The notes: a model not told the origin generated them from the sequence alone. DNA of 64,000 bases from Rhyacophila brunnea (GCA_022495005.1 JAGYXB010001619.1:248001-312000), one strand, 5' to 3'. Positions 44,223 to 54,915 are shown, counted from the first letter of the stretch. Program-made: numbers and translations.

Positions 44223-44937
44223 AACTCGCAAGGCAATACCAGTTAACTATATGAAAAATGATAAGAGGATTATGGTATTAAATAAATTAAACGTCATCAT
44301 AATACCTGTTTATTAATTAACGATTTGCCACTGTGTCGTTAATAACATAATAACTGAATAATACCCAACTAACCCAACTTAGTCAATTAAGAATACATAC
44401 ATACTTATTTTTTTACTATTATAAATTATGATCATTACTTAGTGTACGATACAAAAAACATCAAGGTAAGTACATATTATTATATCAGTTTTTAATGTAT
44501 TAACTTTTCGCTACAAACAAAAATATTTATATTGCCAGTGTAACATAAATGAAGAGGTGGTATTGTGACCCCCCAGTTTGTTTTTTCTTTATAAAAGATG
44601 AGTTTTTATTCCAACTGCTCTAAATTTTTGGTTAAAGTGAAGATAAAATATTAAGTTTGTGTCTGCTAAAACGTGGAACCAAAAATAAAACAATTGATTT
44701 ATATTATACACGTATTTCTAAAAAACCAAGTTTTCCTATTTTTGAAAAATGTGAGGGTAATATGGACCCCATCGAAATTTACAAGATATTTTTGTCGATG
44801 ACAGTATAGACTAGCAACTAAGCATTAAATATTACAGAATCACTTTAACAATTTGTAATCTTCTCATTTTTAATTAGGAATTTAAACAAAAATCACACAT
44901 ATTCATTTTTTTCGCACGATGTGCATTCTCTGTGTGC

Positions 44938-45123
44938 CTATAAGTGACAAATAAGACATTGAATCCAAATTTCACCATGTCGGTCAATGGAATAAAGTTC
45001 CCTGCAAAACATGCATATCGCATCTGCATCTTCAAGAGGCGCACCAGGAGTTTTCATATCGGATATATCCGAGGCAGAGCTCGGAGGCCCAGATTCTTCA
45101 GTTGTTTCTGAGTCAGAAATCAT
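44938..45123 (-). pseudogene. Tigger-like C-terminal zinc-finger remnant
   Basis: CMFCRELYSIDRHGEIWIQC then LICH forms a C-x2-C … C-x2-C half of the small zinc-finger domain that ends many insect Tigger-like proteins. A TAG stop follows, and in the same frame further Cys/His residues (AHRECTSC) are seen downstream. The finger is therefore probably interrupted by a nonsense mutation. Confidence 0.65.
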
Positions 45124-45137
45124 GCGTCGTCGTTTTG

Positions 45138-45450
45138 CTATATTGTTAGCTCCCTGCCTCTAGCATAACCACGACCACCACCACGGCCTCGGTTAACCCT
45201 CCCATGACTAGGCCCAGCTTCTTCCATTACCGATTGCTTAAGTTCAGCTTTCTTCATAGAATCTTCTAAGCCAGTTTTGTACGGCGACCCGGTCACGAGA
45301 GCAGCCGACGATGCCTTACGTCCCCTGTTTGAAATGCTCTTTTTAGGCTGTGGAACTGGCACAATATTTTTAGGCAGTAGAAGAGGGCTTTCAGATGATT
45401 GTGGAGAGCAAAGGGTTTCTGCAGTCATTGACGGAATTTGACTGATCAAG
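45138..45450 (-). pseudogene. Tigger-like transposase linker region
   Basis: In a further frame it encodes QPKKSISNRGRKASSAALVT, the low-complexity RGRK linker common after the Tigger catalytic domain. It is followed by GRVNRGRGGGRGYARGREL, a Gly/Arg-rich stretch. The frameshift relative to the previous segment lies around 45400-45500. Confidence 0.7.
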
Positions 45451-45660
45451 AACATTCGGCGTTGAGATGGATTCAGATACTGTAGGTTCAGTAGCTTCAT
45501 GCTCTGCTGCGATCAAATCAGCATTATTAAATATATTTCTGTCGAATGGATATATACCAGATACCTTGAATCCATTAACAGCTATGCTTGCTGTTTGACA
45601 TTGAATATATGCCTTACCAAATAACTCGGCAATGTCGTTCTTGGTACTCCATACTCCTCT
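45391..45660 (-). pseudogene. Tigger-like transposase C-terminal region, out of frame with its N-terminus
   Basis: IAELFGKAYIQCQTASIAV followed by NGFKVSGIYPFDRNIFN matches the conserved tail of Tigger/pogo transposases (…AF…G F…TGIYPFN…), after the catalytic domain. It lies immediately downstream of the HTH coding part but in another frame, so an internal deletion of roughly 300 codons joined the two ends. Confidence 0.8.
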
Positions 45661-45770
45661 ACCGCTTTTTTGTAGCCCATATTCTTCTCCCGCACTGCAA
45701 CTACTGCACTCATCATATTCTCCTCGCTCCATAATTTTAGTCTATGCTTGTTTAGATTCATTCGCGGCAT
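45582..45770 (-). pseudogene. Tigger-like transposase N-terminus (psq helix-turn-helix)
   Basis: The translation starts MPRMNLNKHRLKLWSEENM. It continues AVVAVREKNMGYKKAVEEYG and VPRTTLPSYL, the pipsqueak-type HTH that opens pogo/Tigger transposases and binds the terminal repeats. After the TTL position the expected CENP-B-type second HTH and the DDE catalytic core are absent. The sequence switches to a different frame encoding the protein's C-terminal region. The frame may begin at the ATG at 45770, 476 bp inside the right terminus. It is a broken gene; domestication cannot be judged. Confidence 0.85.
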
Positions 45771-46678
45771 GCCTGTAAAATTATAAAAAATAGTAGTTTT
45801 TACTCGAGGTAAAATTGTTGTAATATGGCCCCCGGTGCCAAATTACATACCACCATGGGGGGCCAATATATCAACAAACACTGTCACGGTATTTTTTGAA
45901 TTATAATTTAAAATATTGAAGACTGAGCGAACTTACTTGAAAATATTGAGTTCACGTTCCTTCGATGTAAACAAATTCACTTCAAAAGTCTCTGAACCCT
46001 AAAAAGTTCTGAGAAAATATTTTTTTTGTGCAGGACTATAAACTTTCACTTCACACGTTGTGACAAGAATGCCCGACACTGACGACGCGTACGCTTCCCG
46101 CGGAGTAATTGTGATTCCCTCGACTCGTGGTACATAAGAGAACGATATGTCATGTCATGATACATCGCTAGATGGCATTATCAGAAATACGAAAATCTTA
46201 GGGGGGCCAATTTCGTAGCAGGGGGCCATGATACCACCTTTTCCTCTACTTAATAACCGCGATAAGTAGGTATTGTTTGTACGTTATTTGATATTTCTGT
46301 CATTTTTTTAAAAATAAAAATATTTAACCAGCATCGATCAACTTTAAAAAAATGTTGAACGATCATGGCAATGTTTGTAATATAATTAAATGTCAATACC
46401 TAAAATAATCCCTCAAGTAACTGCTCCACACTAACCGGTAACTGTAGATCCAATATTATATACCTCATCTAAGCATCGTAGCATATAGAAAATAATTCAG
46501 TACCTAATTGATATATGATATGAGTCGTGGAGTACAATCACAGAAAACGTTTTTCACTGCATACCTACCACGTTAATAGGTATATACTATATAGAATTAA
46601 TTTCTCATCATATTTACTAACATAAAACGATGTTGACAAATACTCTCAATTCGCAATGAGTTGTCATGTATTTTATAT

Positions 46679-46690
46679 GGGGGGGGGGGG
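46679..46690. repeat. G homopolymer run
   Basis: A run of 11 or more G is followed by TTTGTCTGGGGCGGA. One of four isolated long G/C runs in the window. Confidence 0.6.
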
Positions 46691-46809
46691 TTTGTCTGGG
46701 GCGGATTTTTATAATAGATTTCATGTTTAAAACAATTGTAGGTTCTTCCGTACATACCTACACCCAACGTTTAATGGAGGGTATGTTGCGCTTTCAAGCT
46801 AATAAGCTA

Positions 46810-47610
46810 ACAAGCTAAAAACAGACAAATTCCAAAAAAATATGACTTTTTATTTATGTTAGAAGACAAACAAAATAGAAGTAAAAAAAAAGTAATTCAA
46901 ATTATTATTTATTAAAGTAGAATTTCAAAAAAACACAGACTGTCAATCGCTGCGTCTGACAATCGCGTACGCTGTTGAGAGACAAAATTCCCTGATGTTG
47001 CAAAAATTGCGCTCATTTTGTGTCGACGTTGGCTTAATTGTGTTAAGGTGACACATCAGTGAAACGGCAAATAATTTTCAACTGTAGGCGCGACGAAATT
47101 TTGGACTCGCTCGCATTAAGTGAGAGAACGTCGAGCTGGAAACACGTCACTTTGCTTCGTGATGGCGACGGGCCAATTAATTCTTAAATCGTGTAAATAT
47201 GACTAAAAACGTTACTCATTTACTTTAAAAAGAAAACATAAACGGGACGTATGTTGGATTTATATGACAAATTATATTTCGTTTGACAGGCGTCATTTGC
47301 ACCCGCGACCCGCAATCCGCGCATCGCCTAGCCACGATCTTTTTAGACCGTGCCTCAACTGATGTACGGCCTTAAATGCCCCGATCATCAGTCTTTGAAC
47401 GTTTTGTGTTTTCTGTTCACTTTTTTTCATATAGAAAATCGTTTTTTCAATTAATATTTGATAATAAAGAAATTTCGAGAAAAGATTCTCGAGATCCGGG
47501 ATTTCCCGAAATGTTAAAAATTTCAATTCTCGAGATTCGGGATGGAAATATTCTATAAATAGAAAATTTCTCGAGAATTCCCTTCGGGAAATTCCCAAAA
47601 CCCAACTCTA
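46810..47610 (-). mobile_element. hAT-type element, TAGAGTTGGG family, copy 2 (one end clear)
   Basis: Read on the minus strand from 47610 it starts TAGAGTTGGGTTTTGGGAAT. It follows copy 1 (9789-10398), including GAAACACAAAACG-type and GACAGTCTGTGTTTTT-type blocks. It contains an extra ~330 bp (about 47045-47375) with CACGATCTTTTTAGACC, also present at window position 1. The opposite terminus is lost near 46810. Frames across it (101 codons, 47293-47598) show no domain. Confidence 0.8.
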
Positions 47611-47779
47611 CTAGTAACAAGATAGTCTCGGAACGCGATTTATTGCGTTTAACTGAAGTTTTAACTTGTGACGGTAGGTACCTACTAGATACAAGTAAAA
47701 TATACATTTTGAAATTTCAAATCGACCTAAGGTACATAGGTACTGGTAATATCTAACATTAGCAATCGCGGGTAGTAAT

Positions 47780-48060
47780 CCAGCACGGGTTCAAATTTTT
47801 AGTATTCATAAAAACAATTTTACCTGCGGAAACAAAACGACATTTAAGCCGGCGAATAAAACGGGAGGCTTTTGAAGGCTTTATTTTGTATTCGAATCAC
47901 ATCAAATAATAATGTTTACGAGAAAAAACGGTACGCTGGCAAAGTACCTATTCCTACCATGGCATAAAAAAAGATTTAGCTCAGCAATGAAATCAGAAAC
48001 AGGAATGAAGCTAATTAAAAGACTCGGCGAAGGTTTTTTTTTTACCCACCCAGCAGCCGT
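47780..48060. other. Candidate conserved non-coding block
   Basis: Unique-looking sequence has GCCGGCGAATAAAACGGGAG, GGCTTTATTTTGTATTC and GAAGCTAATTAAAAGAC motifs and no frame. It resembles homeodomain-rich regulatory sequence. Inference from texture. Confidence 0.25.
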
Positions 48061-48615
48061 TTTAAATTTGCATTTTTATACGTGACAAATTAAAGTGTCG
48101 GTATATAATATGTTTGGCAGTACCTATTAGAAGAAGTTAAAATTCGCATTGTGTTAATTGAATTTTTCGTTATATAAGTTAGATAGGTATAACTATGGGG
48201 TGGTTTTATAATACGAATTTATGGTGAGTAGGGTAACTGTTTCTGATGCCTGAATAGAAAGCCTTAATAACGATGAATATTTGCGTGTCATCATCATAAT
48301 CATCATTGGTTTATATTTCAATGTCTCTTAGTACAAAATATGTCGTATGTTCAGTTTTTGTCGAAATTGAGTTAATATAAACAGAATTTTCCTCTGCATC
48401 GTATCTTTGTGCCGTAAAAATATATTATATATTAATAATATATTATATAATCATGCATATCAAAACTTAAAATTCGATTTTCTCAAAACATACAAAACTG
48501 GACATACAATATTTTTATACTAAATGACTAAACCATCGATTTTAAACGCCTACTCAAATTAGTAAAAGGCGATTTGGTCGTTTTATATGTTTTGAAAACG
48601 GTCATTTTATTAGAA
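48061..48615. other. No recognised gene
   Basis: AT-rich with no frames or repeat ends. Confidence 0.45.
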
Positions 48616-48828
48616 CAGTGGGTCTATGCAATACACATTGTGACTATCGACGGTATTTTATCATATTTGTGTATTGAGGCGGTTAATTTTTCAATAATTT
48701 AAAACCGTCTAAACCCTAAACTAAACTATCATAAAGTGCTAGTTTTAACAGCCCTTATTTTGGCTGTGTTAACTTTTAGAGTTTTTAACTACCGTTCATA
48801 GCCACCTTATGAATAGAATAGAAAATAC
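48616..48828. mobile_element. MITE family C, diverged copy
   Basis: It starts CAGTGGGTCTATGCAATACA and shares AAACCGTCTAAAC, AAAGTGCTAGTTTTAACAG and TTGGCTGTGTTAAC with 5913-6095. The right end TTATGAATAGAATAGA is a decayed version of the family terminus. Confidence 0.65.
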
Positions 48829-48968
48829 CCACTAACGAATTTGAATATTTTTAATAATGCATTTAATGCCGCGGGAATGGTGGTCTATAAATATGCATGT
48901 GTATATAAACTATGTAGTATTATAAATACCCATTTAGAACAATTCTCCCTGTAGACACTGTTCCGTAA

Positions 48969-48981
48969 TAGCCCCCCCCCC
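48969..48981. repeat. C homopolymer run
   Basis: A run of 12 or more C sits in AT-rich sequence, followed by TAAGCACGTCCCATTAACTA. Confidence 0.6.
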
Positions 48982-49246
48982 CTAAGCACGTCCCATTAAC
49001 TAAGTGTCAATATACAAACCTATGAGAAGTAGGGAACGGTTTTGCATATTTGCCTAGAGGCACTTCCAAGAGAATTGCGTCAATTTTCTATCTAAGGTTT
49101 TGTAATTTCGGAAAATAATATTTTTGCAAGTAAAACATTACTACTAAAATCATGGAGGGGTACTTCTTACATATTCGTTTGTTTTTTTTATGAGAATAAT
49201 TTCAAGTGAAGATAATAATTACCATGTTTGACGCTAAGCATAAGAG

Positions 49247-49360
49247 ATCATAATAATATGGACCTCTGCAGAGAAGAGGTTGTATTACTTAATATAATTT
49301 TTACGAGGGATAGTTGCTACCCATTTGCTCAACCCATTGGATCAAATACACATTTAAAGA
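49247..49360 (-). mobile_element. SINE S1 3' fragment, first arm of an inverted pair
   Basis: ATAATATGGACCTCTGCAGA and TTGCTCAACCCATTGGATCA match the S1 body in the same orientation as 59553-59785. The tRNA-like head is missing. Confidence 0.7.
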
Positions 49361-49489
49361 ATCAACGTGCGTTTTTTTACCACCCGCGGTTTTGGACTTG
49401 CGAGTCATGTGACAACCTACAAGACAAGGCTTGTTGTAGTTCAAAAGGATATAATATTAATTGTTTAAGTTGTTTTTTTTCCAACTTGT

Positions 49490-49632
49490 GTATGAGACAG
49501 AGTATGGACCCAATAGGTTGAGCAAGTGGTTGACATATGGCGAACGTCCATTTCTCGTAAAAACAAAATGTTTTAATACAAACCTTCACTCTGTGGAGAC
49601 CCATATGATTCTATGAGGATCGCACACGGTCG
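49490..49632 (+). mobile_element. SINE S1 3' fragment, second arm of an inverted pair
   Basis: CCCAATAGGTTGAGCAAGTG, CGTCCATTTCTCGTAAAAAC and CACTCTGTGGAGACCCATAT are the reverse complement of S1 body sequence. With 49247-49360 this forms an inverted pair separated by ~130 bp. A transcript could fold into a long imperfect duplex. Confidence 0.75.
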
Positions 49633-50039
49633 GAAACAAAAATACTTGCATATTTTTAAATGTGAAATTATAACTATTTACTTATCTATTATTGTCGCCA
49701 AAGGTTTGATTGTCGCTCTTAATGATATGTTGTGTCGTATTAAATAATTTTGATGTTGTAGTTACTAAATGATCGGTAAATTTTATAAAATCACAATCGA
49801 TTACACTCGGAAACGATTTATCAGAATTTTTTAGTAGTACGGTTTTACTACTTACGTCTATGTTGCCATTTACCTACCATCCATGGCAGCATGAGCTGGA
49901 GTCTGTTTATCGGCTCAGAAAAATATATATTGGTTCGCATCTATGTGTATTGATATTTTCAACATATAATCCTATTCAGGATCACTGTCCTGAAACAATG
50001 CAAATAATATCTAGTCGTACAAATCGCACTGTGGGATAT

Positions 50040-50480
50040 TGACAATCGTTGCTTCGCGTGCACTGTTTACCTCCACGCCCGCCCGAGGGTGGTTCAACCG
50101 GGGGCGAGCAGGCAGTCAGGTGGGCGTCGGGCAAGGGCGAACACCCTGGCACACTGCCAGCGACCCCTGGAAAACTCTCAAGCGTTGCCAGGCAACCGTC
50201 TCCGGTGCATTCTCACGTTTCACGTACTAGGTGCATCGAATTACCGCGGACGCTATATTGCAATCGGGCGATTTCATTGTGCAGGCCACGATTGAATTGT
50301 TCTTCCCCTGTAACAGTGGCCGATGGAATGATGCGCGATGCTATTGTTGATTGCTTTATTTTATTCACAGTTGACGTGGAACTTTGCTGCCAGCTATCTC
50401 GCATTCGCGTTAATTGTTTCAGCGCAAACACGACGTTTCAGCAATATGTAGTGTTTCTGAATTACACGAGTACCTACGGT
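50040..50480. other. GC-rich island with a 163-codon frame; candidate regulatory or exonic block
   Basis: The first ~200 bp are strikingly GC-rich (CACGCCCGCCCGAGGGTGG, GTGGGCGTCGGGCAAGGGCG), then the sequence shifts to motifs like GATTGCTTTATTTTATTCAC and CGCGTTAATTGTTTC. A plus-strand frame from 50049 to 50540 is open for 163 codons, but parallel frames on both strands are also open. I recognise no domain and expect it to be non-coding or regulatory. An unrecognised exon cannot be excluded. Confidence 0.3.
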
Positions 50481-50540
50481 TTAATTTTCGCTTTAATCCC
50501 ATACGTATATAAGCTAATTCAATTGCAAGAATACGTATAA

Positions 50541-51031
50541 TTTAGTTACTATTAAATTATACTTCTTATCACTAGGTAGTCAATACATAATGAAAAATGT
50601 TTTCATAATATTCAATACAAATGATTTTATGTAATCCAGGCATGTGATTAATGTTGGTCAATGAAGGACCATACGAGTTGTGAAAATGTAAAAAGCATGT
50701 ATGTTTTTTTGTACAATAATATAATTTCAATCCGAATTTGAAGGGGAATCTTTAATTATTTTTATTTTCTTGTCAAGCGTACGTCGTGAAAGTCGTTTAA
50801 AATCAACCATGAGCCCGCGTGTACTCGACGTATCTCTTGATTTGTATTGCATCACTCACGGCCTGCCACAGGAGTGAGAGAAAGGGATGTGAATCTCCGC
50901 CCTTTAAACTGATTCATAATTTAATCTTACAGAGCCGCGCAGTAGGAGAATAGGTTGACGGATGAGAAATTAAGTATTTCCCAGTGTTTAAGAAAATATA
51001 ACATGTTTGTATAGGTTGAAGGATGACAATG
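50541..51031. other. No recognised gene
   Basis: AT-rich. Two overlapping minus-strand frames (64-72 codons, 50914-51132) run into the left end of the following hAT element and are accidental. Confidence 0.45.
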
Positions 51032-51039
51032 GGATAGTA

Positions 51040-52174
51040 CAGGGGTCGGCAAACTCTTGAACCAAAAGAGCCAAATATGAGTAGCAGAACGGTTAAAAAA
51101 ATTTTCGAGAGCCAACAACAATTTTCACGCATTCTTTAAAACTAATGTGAACAATGACCTTCCTTGCATTTCTTTTGAGAATTTCTGTATGTTTGGTATG
51201 TATGTAACTTGTAGTTTTTATTTCAGGCACGACTCCAAATTCTCATCGGTTATTTGGTTTCTCTAAATATTCTTTATATTGTTCATGTTTGAAAATGATT
51301 ATTCACATACGTATTATTATGTTGACTCGAATATAGTAAAAATAGCAAATAATACAATTTGTTTCAACTGGTCATATGAGTTCGAAAAGTTATTCTATGT
51401 ATTAAAAAATCACAGTATCTACCTTATGTAGATCTTTTAAAGCGCGTCAATTGTGTTGTGAAATTAAATTGCATTTTCTCTGTCCGAATCTTCAATTTTG
51501 GTGGCAAGACCTACAAATTTGGAGCTCCATAACTCTTTGCCCGTTATGTCAAATAAAATTGTATTTCAAAAGTGCTCTTGTCAATATCAAATGAAGAAAA
51601 TTTTAATTTGTCGACTTTTGCAATGGGCTGATTTAAAACAAATACTAGGATTTGTTTACTATTTTTAAATTCTTGGAATCTCTGCATAATAATAATATAA
51701 TCCCTCATATTTAATATATCTGTCCTAAAATAATCAGTGCTTATAAGGACATTATTATTATCAGTTATTTATACGAGTTATTAATAGTATTTTCAAACGA
51801 TATTTATATTTTTCTGTTTTATTTTTTTATAAAAATCTTAAAATGTTATATTATTTAGGAATGTTTTGCACTGTATGTGTTGTACGTGACCCTTATGCAT
51901 TCCAAAAAACGAAATATAAAGTAAACAAAATAATCATACCTTTTTGCATCAAGGATCACGGAGGAATAATTGCGCCCGCGATAATGTCATTATATTATAA
52001 TACATATTATAATAAGTGTACATATTAATAGCAAAAAATAAAAATTGTGAATTTTACAAAAGTTTTTGTAAAAATTGTGAATTGGGAGTTATAGTTATAA
52101 GAGGCAATAAAGAGCCGCACGCCAATACCCAAAGAGCCACATGTGGCTCGCGAGCCGCGGTTTGCCGACCACTG
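51040..52174. mobile_element. hAT element with CAGGGGTCGGCAAAC ends
   Basis: The left end is CAGGGGTCGGCAAACTCTTG and the right end (minus strand) is CAGTGGTCGGCAAACCGCGG. AGAGCC(A/G)-type motifs sit just inside both ends. GGATAGTA before the left end and CGATAGTA one base after the right end form an imperfect 8-bp duplication. Such ends belong to a widespread animal hAT group. The ~1.1-kb interior is AT-rich without a transposase-like frame. Confidence 0.88.
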
Positions 52175-52401
52175 GCGATAGTACAATATATCACTGGCTA
52201 TTTTGATACTAGATAATAATTAGATCACAACCTGCTTGAAGATAGACATTGCCTGGTGTAAACGAAGTTCTGAACACAAATAATTTTCTTTTGTTGTGAC
52301 TATCAAATTAATGTACCATACACATACCAAACTGTTTGAAAAATCGTAACAAAATAAATAAATGCTGAAACCCTTTGTTATGTTTCTTTGTTTAATATTA
52401 T

Positions 52402-52702
52402 AAACACCTTGTTTTATACGTTGTACTTTTATAAATAATATTTTTTTTTTTGAAAATTTAAATTAATTAAATGCGATTGATGTTATGTTATAATTAAGCA
52501 CTAATTTGTATTTTTCTTTCCTTTGTTACAGGTAAGTTTGCTGAAACCATGCTTGGATTTTCCACATTCCCGAAGGCTATGTATACATTATATTTACTTT
52601 GCACACGTGTTGTTTTCTACCTTTTGAATTATTCAGCATATTATTTTATAACAAAATGTCAGCTTTGTTTAATTTCTTACATTTATTTACTTATTCATCA
52701 CA
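52402..52702 (+). repeat. Duplicated block around recursive splice site 3
   Basis: Partner of 37452-37736, about 15 kb downstream in the same orientation. The flanks match as well as the centre, so similarity is not limited to a putative exon. Confidence 0.8.
52501..52537 (+). promoter_or_regulatory. Candidate recursive splice site (ratchet point) 3
   Basis: CTAAT (branch A candidate 52504), TTTTTCTTTCCTTTGTTACAG and GTAAGT follow in immediate succession, with the AG|GT junction at 52531/52532. The whole core is identical to site 2, although the surrounding duplicated block has accumulated substitutions and indels. Confidence 0.5.
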
Positions 52703-53411
52703 TCGCTTTAGTAGAGCTTTGGTATAGGCGTATTGCGTAGGCAACAAAATAAATTAAAATACCCACGCTCAATAAGAATATTTTTCTGTATTTATTTTTT
52801 AGAAAATTTGATTAAAATAAAAGCTCTCCGGCTTAGCTTTTTTCGTATTAATTTACCGGTTAGAGAACACCAATATTATTTTTCGTAATAATTATTATTT
52901 AATTTGAAGTCTACACAAAAAACCACTAGGTACTGAATTTTTATAAATTATTTTAAATAAATTTATATTTAATAACATTTACCTTTCACGAAATTCATTA
53001 ACGACAAGGACACAGCGTTCCTCTAATAAATTTTCATAATAATATTAAAAGTTAATTAAGTTATTATTTTTTAAATTCAATACTGAATATTCATAAGATT
53101 TAAGAATTTCAGATATTTGAGTTAGTTGCCTAGAGTCAACTCACATGTTCCTAAAATCGAGTTTTGAGATAATAGTATAAAAAACCACCAGAGCACTGCT
53201 TTGTAATTAGAAGAAAAGTGTTGAATTTTCTTGAATATTAATGAGTGAGTCGATTTACATTTTTTTTATAAATATATTATATAATACTCATAACGCTGCA
53301 GACACACAGCACATTATGAGAAATAGAGCTCCCTGATTGGTCAGAAAGGCCTTGATTATAGAACTCTTATTATTAATTGATATAATTACAAGATAAAAAA
53401 AACTTTTTATA
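52703..53411. other. No recognised gene
   Basis: Strongly AT-rich, with no frames or repeat ends. Confidence 0.5.
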
Positions 53412-53659
53412 TACCGCGTTTTTAAATTTTCTGTTGAATCATATTATAAACTTGACAATCATATGTATTAATAGATACTTTTATTGTACTTGATAGAAAT
53501 ACTGAATAAATATAGAATAGGTACTGGAATGTCATTTTGATATTTCATATTGATTTCCATAGTAACGCACGTATATATTAATAATTTAGTTGCTAGGACT
53601 GAACACAAGAAAAATTTTGTACTGGACAAGCAAGAATACGAGCTAATAAAAACGTGGTA
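53412..53659. mobile_element. MITE family D, internally deleted copy
   Basis: It starts TACCGCGTTTTTAAATTTTC and ends AATAAAAACGTGGTA, nearly identical to 17043-17480 (ATTTCCATAGTAACGCACGT; AAGAATACGAGCTAATAAAA), but it is missing the central ~190 bp after AGTTGCTA. Confidence 0.75.
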
Positions 53660-53829
53660 AAATATGAGTTAATGCCTTTAGAATCACTAGGTATATTTAA
53701 CTAAAAAAATGACATGATTGCAAAATGTTATGACTCTAGGCGACTCATTTTATGAAAATACATATTTTTTTCTAATATACCTGAATCCTAATAGACACCA
53801 ATATTTCCTGGACTTTTTCAAAATTATAT

Positions 53830-54430
53830 TGTACTTCTAAGTATCTTTATTTACCTTTATTTGAGGTTGTACGGATACTATCCGTGGCTTTATCCAACTG
53901 ACTTTCTCTTAGGCATGCTTACATACTGCAGTTTGCAATTTAGAAGAAATCTTTATTTAGCTACGTATTTTTTTCGACTTATACGAGGTATAAATGAAAA
54001 CTCTGCCATTCTGGGTAGTGTTGACCTGTGTGTCCCTGATAACTATCTTAGAAATAGAGAACATCAGTTGTTTATTCTCCCAAGGTGCAGAACCGACCTG
54101 CCACTGGTAATGCCAATTGGGAGGGCGATAACTATGTTCAACGAAATTGCTTCGGGTGTTGATATATTCCACCTACGTGATGATGAGTATAGGTGGACGT
54201 TATTTTATAAATTTTTAAAATAGGGTCTGCTTAACTCACCCGGTGTATTTCCATGTACCTATATAATGAATATTTCTGTATGTACATATATCTACTGTTT
54301 AATAACATACTATCTATCTCTTTTTTTTTTATGTCACGTTGTGAACGTCTTAAACTAATAATTTGTAATGGCCACAATATGTAAAAATAAATAAATTGAA
54401 TTGAATTGAAAATTGAATTGAATTGAATCA
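53830..54430 (+). mobile_element. 5'-truncated Jockey-like LINE: ORF2 C-terminus, 3' UTR and (TTGAA)n tail
   Basis: The plus-strand frame 53861-54223 ends with DLCVPDNYLRNREHQLFILP then RCRTDLPLVMPIGRA and FNEIASGVDIFHL. This is the conserved tail of Jockey/CR1-type reverse-transcriptase proteins (LxVP … R…LF..P..RT … P..R … N). A stop follows (TAG at 54221-54223). About 170 bp of 3' UTR leads into AATAAATAAATTGAATTGAA and a (TTGAA)n tail to 54430. The polymerase domain is missing, so the copy was dead on arrival, but this segment is still open, suggesting fairly recent insertion. Confidence 0.85.
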
Positions 54431-54915
54431 AAAGTTATTCCATCCATTTTCTCAAATAATAATACCTGGGTATACTTTCGCATGTGTATGACATTCAGAC
54501 AACTACAATCAAAAACACAACATTACATATAAGTAAGTAATCCAAATAGTTAACTTTACCGGCTACCGGCAAAGCATTGATCCATATAATACAATAATTC
54601 GGATAAGTCTAATGGATAGCAGGAATAGGAAAGGCTTGCAGGCTTATTAAAATGAACAATAAATAGTTAATTTGGTAGCTAGGGACACCTTTATTTTTTC
54701 TTTTGGAATAGTGTGCAGATTACTTAGCAATCTTAACATTGACCAGTTGATATGTTCATTGGATCTACTTATACCTAATTTCTATAAGCAAGATCGTTTA
54801 CGAAGGCACGCTTTTATCCATTTTGTATTGCCAATAACTTATAGTTGAAAATATACTTCCATACATTGGTTGGTGTAGACTGCAATTGTGAGATTCTGAG
54901 GAGAAGCCTTCCATC
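54431..54915. other. No recognised gene
   Basis: AT-rich; nothing identifiable. Confidence 0.45.

Larger units (their letters stand above)
44548..46246 (-). mobile_element. pogo/Tigger-like DNA transposon, internally deleted
   Basis: The left (44548 on) and right (46246 back, minus strand) ends align over ~26 bp containing GAGGTGGTATTGTGACCCCC and AAGGTGGTATCATGGCCCCC. TA lies immediately outside both (44546-44547, 46247-46248), as in Tc1/mariner/pogo elements. The encoded minus-strand protein pieces are pogo-type. Motifs of the form GGCCCCC with GGTGGTAT recur inside at 45820-45880 and 44755-44775. Confidence 0.88.

Noticed and set aside
53861..54223. Stand-alone host gene of 120 codons
   Set aside because: The C-terminal pattern (LFILPRCRT … DIFHL) and the (TTGAA)n tail identify it as the 3' end of a Jockey-like LINE.
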